From CAZMRW01 sp964568805 (GTDB lineage Bacteria > Pseudomonadota > Gammaproteobacteria > Methylococcales > Methylomonadaceae): a stretch of DNA of 14,330 nt. The DNA is taken from the NCBI GenBank assembly GCA_964568805.1, contig CAZMRW010000102.1, positions 1 to 14,330 on the forward strand. The letters run 5' to 3'. Positions 7,889 to 13,590 of the stretch are shown piece after piece. Position numbers and translations under genes: made by a program. How positions within the stretch are numbered: the stretch's first letter is position 1; each line of letters opens with the position of its first letter. The notes beneath the pieces were generated by a model that worked only from the letters and a program-made list of their open reading frames with translations, made no database searches and had not been told where the DNA came from.

Positions 7889-8047
7889 GTTTACCCTATA
7901 CGGAATAATGTTTTTTCCATCACTAACCCGTCATTCAGCGATTTCCAGAATGATTGTGCTTGATTGATAGGCACGAACGAAATATTGTTGACGCCAGCAT
8001 CATGGCTTATTTATCCCATGTGGATTTATTTTGTCATGAGCTTCCCA

Positions 8048-8072
8048 AAGTATTGATACTTAGTATTTTTTT
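8048..8072 (+). terminator. AT-rich hairpin with T-tract, possible terminator
   Basis: AAGTAT TG ATACTT (8048-8061) is a perfect inverted repeat. As RNA it can form a 5-bp stem with a 4-base loop. It is followed by AGTA and an uninterrupted run of seven T. The stem is short and AT-only apart from one pair, so termination would be modest. The next inverted repeat begins directly after the T run. Confidence 0.3.
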
Positions 8073-8095
8073 AATGAATTTGGATAAATTCATTA
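8072..8095. repeat. 10-bp inverted repeat with AATGAATT half-sites
   Basis: TAATGAATTT GGAT AAATTCATTA is a perfect 10-bp inverted repeat with a 4-base centre. Its half-site AATGAATT recurs as the perfect palindrome AATGAATTCATT at 8335-8346. Both lie upstream of flp1 and flank the candidate promoter at 8111. A regulator binding site is the most interesting reading; AT-rich chance is the alternative. Confidence 0.4.
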
Positions 8096-8110
8096 TTTCA
8101 ATCATGTTTA

Positions 8111-8138
8111 TTGCAATTTCATTTAGTTAGTCTAGAAT
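8111..8138 (+). promoter_or_regulatory. candidate sigma-70 promoter upstream of flp1
   Basis: TTGCAA (8111-8116) as -35, a 16-base spacer, and TAGAAT (8133-8138) as -10, five of six to TATAAT. Transcription would begin near 8145, giving a leader of about 290 bases before flp1. AT-rich DNA yields such matches by chance, so the support is weak. Confidence 0.25.
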
Positions 8139-8334
8139 TGAAAATGTCTTAAATAAAGTTTCCAGTTTGATGTTTTAACGGTCTTTTATGAATAAAGCAC
8201 ACTGACGAAATGACTTGATAAGATAAGAAAATGAACGTCCGCATAGCAAGCCAGACTTCGACAATAAATAGAAAGTTTTTTAGGTAACTTGTATATATAG
8301 ATTGATGTTTTGCCAATTATGACAATAGCTTATC

Positions 8335-8346
8335 AATGAATTCATT
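8335..8346. promoter_or_regulatory. AATGAATTCATT palindrome, possible operator
   Basis: Perfect 12-base palindrome about 90 bases before the flp1 start. Its half-site matches both arms of the inverted repeat at 8072-8095. The shared half-site at two places in one control region suggests one DNA-binding protein, but no regulator gene is visible in the window. Confidence 0.3.
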
Positions 8347-8437
8347 TACCATAAATATCGACTATTTACGCATAATCCGATATTCAATTAATTTAGCCTT
8401 ATTAAATTTAACCACCAACAGCCAATAGGTATAAACC

Positions 8438-8635
8438 ATGAAAAAATTATTAAACTCAATGCAAACCAAAATGCCTTCTTTCTTTAAAAAAGAAAAAGGC
8501 GCAACCATGGTTGAATATGCGATCATGGTTGCCTTAATCGCTATTGTATCGATCATTGTTATTACAGGCCTGGGACGAGAAGTCAGCACCACCTTCGGCA
8601 CCGTCAGCAGTTCATTGGCAGCAACTAATGGCTAA
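8438..8635 (+). CDS. flp: Flp/Fap-type class IVb prepilin 1
   Basis: A 65-residue prepilin, the major subunit type of Tad (tight adherence) pili. The leader is 21 residues, positively charged, and ends in KKEKG. Prepilin peptidase would cut at G21|A22, giving a 44-residue mature pilin that begins ATMVEYAIM. Glu at mature +5 followed by Tyr is the Flp signature. The rest is one hydrophobic helix (VALIAIVSIIVITGL) and a short polar tail, GREVSTTFGTVSSSL. A weak AGG at about 10 bases precedes the ATG. It is followed by a good intrinsic terminator, which fits strong, separate expression of the pilin compared with the assembly genes. Confidence 0.95.
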   Translation: MKKLLNSMQTKMPSFFKKEKGATMVEYAIMVALIAIVSIIVITGLGREVSTTFGTVSSSLAATNG

Positions 8636-8669
8636 TGCCGCCGATTAAGTCAGACAGTTATTCTCATAT

Positions 8670-8704
8670 CTCTCCATCTACTCAGTTAAATGGAGAGGTT
8701 TTTT
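8670..8704 (+). terminator. intrinsic terminator after flp1
   Basis: Stem CTCTCCAT (8670-8677) pairs perfectly with ATGGAGAG (8690-8697) across a 12-base loop and is followed by G and six T (8699-8704). It lies 35 bases after the flp1 stop. This would end or strongly reduce transcription, making flp1 largely a single-gene transcript. Confidence 0.75.
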
Positions 8705-8716
8705 GAATAAACATTT

Positions 8717-8821
8717 GGGCGCCTCAAAAAATCCATCTGGCCGAGACTGTTAAATCCTCGTTATAAAAAAACGTTTCAGATCAACATGTTTTGCGGTAAT
8801 GGTGGACTTTTTGAGGTTCCC
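8717..8821. mobile_element. inverted-repeat-bounded ~105-bp insert, MITE-like
   Basis: The left arm at 8722-8737 (CCTCAAAAAATCCATC) and the right arm at 8801-8816 (GGTGGACTTTTTGAGG) pair at 14 of 16 positions plus one G-T. Outside them GGG (8717-8719) pairs with CCC (8819-8821). The interior has no open frame of note. Terminal G/C-rich ends followed by an A-rich inverted repeat are typical of small non-autonomous elements derived from insertion sequences. I see no certain target-site duplication, so the boundaries are estimates. A simple long hairpin is the alternative. Confidence 0.4.
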
Positions 8822-8930
8822 CTTGATTCAGGTTTAATTCTTAACCGTGCCCTTTTGCGACCATTGATACAAATAGTAATCCGGAATCCTTATTAACTAA
8901 TTTCATTATCCGATTCGAACGTATGTCATC

Positions 8931-9125
8931 ATGAAATTATTAATCACACTCCAAAATAAAGTCCCCTCTATCGCTACAAACGAACAGGGCGCCACTATGG
9001 TTGAATATGCGATCATGGTCGCGTTAATCGCTACAGTTTCTTTCTTGATCGTTACTGGCTTTGGCCGTGAACTCAGCACGACTTTCGGCACAGCCAGCAA
9101 TTCATTAGTAAAAATGAATGGGTGA
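8931..9125 (+). CDS. flp: Flp/Fap-type class IVb prepilin 2
   Basis: A 64-residue paralogue of the pilin at 8438. The leader is 20 residues ending in TNEQG, with cleavage at G20|A21 and a 44-residue mature protein starting ATMVEYAIM. The DNA around this processing site is almost identical to that of flp1, while the leader and C-terminus have diverged (SLVKMNG here), so this is an old tandem duplication with the mature core conserved. No clear Shine-Dalgarno sequence precedes the ATG, so expression may be lower than for flp1. It may be an alternative or minor pilin. Confidence 0.94.
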   Translation: MKLLITLQNKVPSIATNEQGATMVEYAIMVALIATVSFLIVTGFGRELSTTFGTASNSLVKMNG

Positions 9126-9203
9126 GCAATTTTTTAAGCTTGCGCTCGAATTGAGGTGTCCACTATTAATGGGATAAGAAAATTCTGTCGATCATCAGAT
9201 TTT

Positions 9204-9236
9204 TTAATCTTAAATTAAGATTAATGTTGTTTTAGT
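9204..9236 (+). terminator. palindrome with T-rich tail, possible weak terminator after flp2
   Basis: TTAATCTTAA A TTAAGATTAA (9204-9224) is a perfect inverted repeat around one base. As RNA it forms an AT-rich stem of about 8 bp with a 5-base loop, followed by TGTTGTTTT. The stem is weak for termination, and the symmetric form also suits a DNA-binding site. Confidence 0.3.
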
Positions 9237-9261
9237 AAAAAAATAACCTATTCTTAAATTA

Positions 9262-9313
9262 ACCGACAGCTTGCCAGCCTTTTAAAAGCTGATTTCGGTA
9301 GATATAAGCTTTT
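9262..9313 (+). promoter_or_regulatory. two mutually exclusive hairpins, attenuator-like
   Basis: Hairpin 1 has arms ACCGA+CAGCTT (9262-9272) pairing with AAGCTG (9286-9291) and TCGGT (9295-9299), with a 3-base bulge. Hairpin 2 pairs AAAAGCT (9284-9290) with AGCTTTT (9307-9313), which runs into further T. The two share 9286-9290 and cannot form together. This is the layout of an antiterminator and terminator, placed about 100 bases before the ATPase gene. It is a by-eye prediction only. Confidence 0.3.
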
Positions 9314-9415
9314 TCACTATCTAACCTGACCTGAATGATAAATTTCAGCTTATAGACAACTAATCGTATTTCTATAGCCTTTCAGGATTTTCAACTTAAT
9401 ACAGCCATCAGGTCT

Positions 9416-10738
9416 ATGGATACAACAAACCCATCAAACTATACTACCGGCGGCCCTCGACATGCTTTTGCTCCGCGCCCCCGCTCTATTGAAGAAACCG
9501 GATTAACCTTTGATTTTATCGCAGCTCTAATCTGTAAGCATTTACATATCAATGGAATTTCCGACCTTCATCAACTCTGTGATAATGTGGCGTTGTCGGG
9601 CAATATACTTGAGACTGTATTGGACGGGCTGCGTAAACAGAATCGAGTGGAAATACTTGCCGCATCGCACACCAGCAAAGGACTGCGTTATGTCTTGACC
9701 GACAAGGGAGTAGCCGAGGCATTATTGGCGTTAACCAAAAGCGGTTATACCGGACCTGCTCCGGTGCCTGTTGAACAATACCGCAAAGTAGTTCAGGCTC
9801 AGTCCATACAAAACAACAAAATAACCCGCCCTGTCGTACAGCAAGCCTTTGCCGATACCATATTAGATCCGAACCTGTTGGATCAACTGGGTCCCGCCCT
9901 GCACTCCGGAAGAGCCATCATGATTTACGGGCTGCCGGGCACCGGCAAAACGTTTATCTGCAAAAGGCTGACGAGAGTATTGGGAGACTCGGTATTAATA
10001 CCGTATGCCATATCGGTTGGCGAGAGCGTTATTCAGGTTTTCGATCCGGTTGTTCACATTCCGGTAAAAGACAAAACCAACAGCATCAATTATCACCTTC
10101 AGCAGGGCGCCGACCCCCGTTTTATTGAATGCCATCGGCCTGTCGCCATCAGCGGCGGTGAACTGACGCTGGACATGCTGGAAATCGACCATGACAAAAA
10201 TACGCGTCTGTCTCAAGCGCCTTTGCAGTTAAAAGCAAACAACGGCATGTACATCATCGACGACCTGGGACGTCAGCGCGTGCATCCGGTCGATCTTTTC
10301 AACCGATGGATCGTTCCGCTGGAAGAAAAACACGATTATCTCAGTCTCGATACCGGAAAACGAGTTCAGCTGCCTTTTGATGTGATTCTGATATTTTCTG
10401 CTAATATTAATCCGGTAGATCTTGCCGACGAAGCCTTTTTACGGCGCCTGGGTTATAAAATCAGGTTTGCTCCGGTCGATAAAATGCAGTATGTCCAGAT
10501 TTGGCATTTATATGCCAAAGAGTTGCAAATCAATTGCCCGGACAACTTGCTTGAAGACATCTTCGAGCGCTACAAAAAAGAAAACCGCCCCCTGCTGCCT
10601 TGCCATCCCAGAGATTTGTTGGGGATAGTCAAGGACCAATGCGAATACGAAGGCGAACCCGGAGTTGCTACCCAGGCAAGATTGCGGAATGCCTGGGATA
10701 ACTATTTTATTAACCTTGAAAACGCAAGGATAGACTAA
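9416..10738 (+). CDS. winged-helix / AAA+ ATPase of the Tad pilus locus
   Basis: A 440-residue two-part protein. Residues about 31-110 look like a winged helix (VALSGNILETVLDGLRKQN, then YVLTDKGVAEALL). Residues about 140-400 are an AAA+ module: Walker A GLPGTGKT at 172-179, Walker B MYIIDDLG at 278-285, sensor-1 FSAN at 327-330, and an arginine-rich FLRRLGYKI at 341-349. It is not TadA (a GspE-type motor) nor TadZ (MinD-like), both of which have different motifs. From memory, similar proteins of about 450 residues recur beside pilus or secretion genes and have no assigned function. Its stop touches the cpaB start (TAAATG), so the two are co-translated. A role in pilus assembly control or remodelling is inference. 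The start is supported by CAGG upstream. Confidence 0.88.
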   Translation: MDTTNPSNYTTGGPRHAFAPRPRSIEETGLTFDFIAALICKHLHINGISDLHQLCDNVALSGNILETVLDGLRKQNRVEILAASHTSKGLRYVLTDKGVAEALLALTKSGYTGPAPVPVEQYRKVVQAQSIQNNKITRPVVQQAFADTILDPNLLDQLGPALHSGRAIMIYGLPGTGKTFICKRLTRVLGDSVLIPYAISVGESVIQVFDPVVHIPVKDKTNSINYHLQQGADPRFIECHRPVAISGGELTLDMLEIDHDKNTRLSQAPLQLKANNGMYIIDDLGRQRVHPVDLFNRWIVPLEEKHDYLSLDTGKRVQLPFDVILIFSANINPVDLADEAFLRRLGYKIRFAPVDKMQYVQIWHLYAKELQINCPDNLLEDIFERYKKENRPLLPCHPRDLLGIVKDQCEYEGEPGVATQARLRNAWDNYFINLENARID

Positions 10739-11554
10739 ATGAACAGTCGCTTCTTAATCATGCTGATAATTGCACTTATTCTGGCCGGCGGAGCCGCCTT
10801 TATTGCAAAACGCTGGGTTGACTCAAAATCAGGCTACAAACCTGTCGATACGGCACAAAATACTGTCCAGGTTTATGTCGCCGCAACCAATATACCGTTC
10901 GCCACCCGAATAGAAAGCACTCAGTTCAAGCTGATGGCTTGGCCTAAAGATAATGTGCCTTCCCAGGCTTTCACTGAACAAGACACCCAAAAAGACCCAA
11001 ATGCCATTCTGGGCAAAGTGACGCAGCGCGATTTTTACGCCGGCGAAATCCTGTTGAAGCCGCAAATAAAAGAACATCTGGGCGGCAGCACCTTGTCCGC
11101 ATTAATTCAGGAAGGCATGCGAGCCATCAGCGTGCGCGTCAATGATGTCGTCGGCGTCGCCGGTTTCATTCTCCCCGGCAACAAGGCGGATATTATCGCA
11201 ACGCGCGATAAAGGCGAAACCTATACCTTGTTAAAAAATATAAAAATTCTGGCCATCGATCAGACTGCCTCGACAGACCAGGATAAACCGGCCGTAGTCC
11301 GGGCTTTAACCCTGGAAGTGACACCCAGACAGGCGGAAACGCTCGTCCATGCCATGAAAATAGGAGACTTGCAGTTCACCTTGAGAAACCCGATGGATTC
11401 CGACACCTACATTGAGCCGACCACTGTAGCGCAACCGGTTATTACGCCTAGTCAACCCAAACAAGCAAGGCGCTACAAAGCCCCTGTCTCCATAAAGATT
11501 CTTCCCTGGGGAAGCCATAATTTTATTAATTGGAAGGATGGAGAAGCTTCTTGA
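10739..11554 (+). CDS. cpaB: Flp pilus assembly protein CpaB/RcpC
   Basis: A 271-residue periplasmic assembly protein of Tad pili. One N-terminal membrane helix (about 4-24) anchors it in the inner membrane. A SAF domain follows at about 43-107 (VYVAATNIPFATRI, then GKVTQRDFYAGEILL). The RcpC domain at about 115-220 has the typical EGMRAISVRVNDVVGVAGFILPGNKADII block, read here from 125 to 153. The protein is thought to link the inner-membrane machinery and the secretin. AAGGA at 10726-10730 gives a good ribosome binding site 8 bases before the ATG. The C-terminal tail after residue 220 is Pro-, Lys- and Arg-rich and poorly conserved. Confidence 0.95.
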   Translation: MNSRFLIMLIIALILAGGAAFIAKRWVDSKSGYKPVDTAQNTVQVYVAATNIPFATRIESTQFKLMAWPKDNVPSQAFTEQDTQKDPNAILGKVTQRDFYAGEILLKPQIKEHLGGSTLSALIQEGMRAISVRVNDVVGVAGFILPGNKADIIATRDKGETYTLLKNIKILAIDQTASTDQDKPAVVRALTLEVTPRQAETLVHAMKIGDLQFTLRNPMDSDTYIEPTTVAQPVITPSQPKQARRYKAPVSIKILPWGSHNFINWKDGEAS

Positions 11555-11672
11555 TCTGGCAGAACCAATATAGGTTAATCAATCATTTACCATTTAAGTT
11601 TTCGCGTTTAAAGAATCGCGTTTTTGAGCGCAGGAATTTAAAAGAATACTAAAAAACTAGGGAAACATCACC

Positions 11673-13226
11673 ATGTTAAACATCTACCCAATCAACCTGC
11701 TTAAAACAGTGCCCGCGCTGTTATTGGGCTATTCCCTTCAGGTCGGCGCCGAAATTACGACCAGCGCAGATAGCAGGCATCTCGTTTATCACTTACCCGT
11801 AAATAAATCACTGTTAATAAATCTCGACCGTAATATTGGGACATTATCCCAAGGTAAGGATAACATCGCCGATTTCACAGTCTTCCGACCCAGACAATTA
11901 TTAATAAGGGGAAATGCAATTGGAGGAACTAATGCAACTATCTTGGATGCCAATAACCGTGTATCCATGATTATCGATGTCGAAGTCACCCATAACCTGG
12001 ATGGCCTTAAACAGAAACTTTATGAACTGATGCCCAACGAGCATATTGAGGTTCGAGGCGCCGAAAAATGTATCATTCTCAGCGGCGAAGTCTCCAATCT
12101 GGTTAATATGGATTATGCAATGAAACTGGCGCAGGGTTATGCCGCGGCTGGAATAAGCGGCGGTGGCGGTGGCGGCGGCAGCGGTCGCGGCGGTTGCGCT
12201 GGCGGGGGCGGCGGAGGCGGTGGCGGCGGCAGCGGCACCAGCAACTTCATTGTCAACATGATGCATGTCGGCGGCGAACAACAGGTGATGCTGGAAGTCA
12301 AAATTGCCGAAGTCAGCCGTACCTTGGCCAGAGCCCTGACCTTAAATACCAGCGCATCAAAAACCAATGCCGAGGATGGCTCCTTCCTTTGGACCGTCCT
12401 TGCCGCCGGCGCCGGCGCCTTTACCGGTTCTTACGTAGCCGGCAATACCCTGTTTAACTGGAGCCTGAATTTCAGCCGGAATACCGATCTGGCGACCGTT
12501 TTAGCCGAACCCAACCTGACCACGCTCAGCGGCAAAAAAGCTTCGTTCCTGTCCGGCGGGGAATTTCCCTTTACTGCCTGCACCCAGGGCGGGGGCGGTA
12601 GCACCAACAATATTCTCTGTAATGTAGATTTTAAGCCATTCGGGGTAGGCCTCGAGTTCACGCCGGTCGTACTGGATTCCAACCGGATCAACCTGACGAC
12701 CCATGTCTCGGTCAGTTCATTGAGCAATGCCGCCAATGATGTTGTGACGGAAGGCTTGGAACAATTCGACACTTTAATTGGCAGCAGTCCAGTCTCCATT
12801 AATTTACAACCGACACCCAGCCTGGACACACGGGAAGCTGTTTCTACGCTTGAGCTCGCCGACGGACAAACGATGTCCATCGCCGGCCTGATTAGCGAGA
12901 ACAACAATAACACACAAGAGCAAACACCCGGACTGGCCGATATTCCGGTGTTAGGTTCACTGTTCAGAAACCGGACCTCACAAAACGATAAAAAGGAACT
13001 GGTCATTCTGGTAACGCCGCATCTGGCCAAACCGATACCGCCCGATCAGATTCAACTGCCTACCGATTATTATGTCGCGCCGGACGATATCGATTTCTAT
13101 CTGTTAGGCCGGATGGAAGCCAGAAATGCACAGGATAAAACCGCTCAGGCGCCGGTATTCGATCCGATGTCCGGCGGCACCACCGGCCAGTTCGGTCACC
13201 AAATCAACGACGGAGGTTCACAATGA
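11673..13226 (+). CDS. rcpA: Tad pilus outer-membrane secretin RcpA/CpaC with polyglycine insert
   Basis: A 517-residue secretin. A signal peptide (about 1-26, ending QVGA) is followed by the pilus N-terminal domain (about 37-105) with LLIRGNAIGGTNATILD, and by a BON-like domain (about 110-158). The secretin domain runs from about 205 (VMLEVKIAEVSR) to 450 with the end signature PGLADIPVLGSLFRN and KKELVILVTPHL. It forms the outer-membrane channel for the Flp pilus. Residues 160-188 (12150-12236) are almost pure Gly with a single Cys at 175; this insert sits between the BON-like and secretin domains. C303 and C316 flank a second Gly-rich loop and may form a disulfide. AGGGA at 11659-11663 is a good ribosome binding site. 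The stop overlaps the next start as ATGA. Confidence 0.95.
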   Translation: MLNIYPINLLKTVPALLLGYSLQVGAEITTSADSRHLVYHLPVNKSLLINLDRNIGTLSQGKDNIADFTVFRPRQLLIRGNAIGGTNATILDANNRVSMIIDVEVTHNLDGLKQKLYELMPNEHIEVRGAEKCIILSGEVSNLVNMDYAMKLAQGYAAAGISGGGGGGGSGRGGCAGGGGGGGGGGSGTSNFIVNMMHVGGEQQVMLEVKIAEVSRTLARALTLNTSASKTNAEDGSFLWTVLAAGAGAFTGSYVAGNTLFNWSLNFSRNTDLATVLAEPNLTTLSGKKASFLSGGEFPFTACTQGGGGSTNNILCNVDFKPFGVGLEFTPVVLDSNRINLTTHVSVSSLSNAANDVVTEGLEQFDTLIGSSPVSINLQPTPSLDTREAVSTLELADGQTMSIAGLISENNNNTQEQTPGLADIPVLGSLFRNRTSQNDKKELVILVTPHLAKPIPPDQIQLPTDYYVAPDDIDFYLLGRMEARNAQDKTAQAPVFDPMSGGTTGQFGHQINDGGSQ

Positions 13227-13549
13227 AAATTCAAACGATCCCGACTCTGATCGCAGGCGCTTTATGGCTTAGCGGCTGCGCCGACGGCAATTACAGAGCG
13301 GATGTACTGAACGATAGTTTTGGTCAGTCAGCCAAACAACTGGTCAAAGCGCAGATTGCCGATCCCCAGGCGGCGGAAAACCCGCCGGCCGATTCTCCGA
13401 AAAGAATGGACGGTTATGCCGGGGTGAACACCATGAGAACCTATCGCAATGCTTTTGGCCAGGAAAATGATATTCCGGGTTTAACGATTAATATCGGCGG
13501 GGCCAGCTCAGGTGGCTCCGGCTCTGGCTCTGGCTCTGGCGGTCAGTGA
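13223..13549 (+). CDS. small Tad-locus lipoprotein with Gly-Ser tail
   Basis: A 108-residue protein with a lipoprotein signal peptide: LSGC at 16-19 makes C19 the lipidated residue, and the next residues, ADG, do not contain the inner-membrane retention Asp at +2, so outer-membrane sorting is expected. The middle contains DSFGQSAKQLVKAQIADPQA and later MDGYAGVNTMRTYR. This resembles the FG.SV..M...Q..DP.A...DG..A...YR pattern I recall from short lipoproteins in other Tad loci. The C-terminus ends in a Gly-Ser stretch (GGSGSGSGSGGQ). The ATGA overlap with rcpA indicates coupled translation and a partner role with the secretin, possibly as a pilotin or plug, which is inference. Confidence 0.82.
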   Translation: MKIQTIPTLIAGALWLSGCADGNYRADVLNDSFGQSAKQLVKAQIADPQAAENPPADSPKRMDGYAGVNTMRTYRNAFGQENDIPGLTINIGGASSGGSGSGSGSGGQ

Positions 13550-13590
13550 TTTAACTTTATTAAGCTGACTCTCAAGGCAGGAGTATTTTT

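Larger units (their letters stand above)
7724..8437. other. 714-base AT-rich intergenic region upstream of flp1
   Basis: No convincing gene on either strand. The first 110 bases are less AT-rich and hold only a 42-codon open frame of no recognised family. Further on there are three inverted repeats (7870-7888, 8048-8061, 8072-8095), a 12-base palindrome AATGAATTCATT at 8335-8346, and a candidate sigma-70 promoter at 8111-8138. No sigma-54 type GG-N10-GC element was found at a convincing match. The region probably ends the glycan operon and carries the control sequences of the pilus locus; a small RNA cannot be excluded. Confidence 0.7.
9126..9415. other. 290-base structured leader between flp2 and the ATPase gene
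   Basis: No gene. It contains a 21-base palindrome (9204-9224), a direct repeat TCTTAAATTAA at 9208 and 9252, and two overlapping hairpins between 9262 and 9313. GTCCACTATTA at 9158-9168 is, on the opposite strand, nearly the same as 8797-8807 in the MITE-like insert, which may point to a second degraded copy of an element end. Confidence 0.6.

Noticed and set aside
7960..8000. Possible sigma-54 promoter around GGCACGAACG
   Set aside because: The required GC 10 bases after GG is missing.
12137..12367. Minus-strand polyproline open frame
   Set aside because: It is the complement of the polyglycine codons of rcpA; long open minus-strand frames are expected opposite GGN repeats.
12431..13030. 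199-codon minus-strand open frame
   Set aside because: Lies wholly opposite the conserved secretin domain, with no family resemblance.
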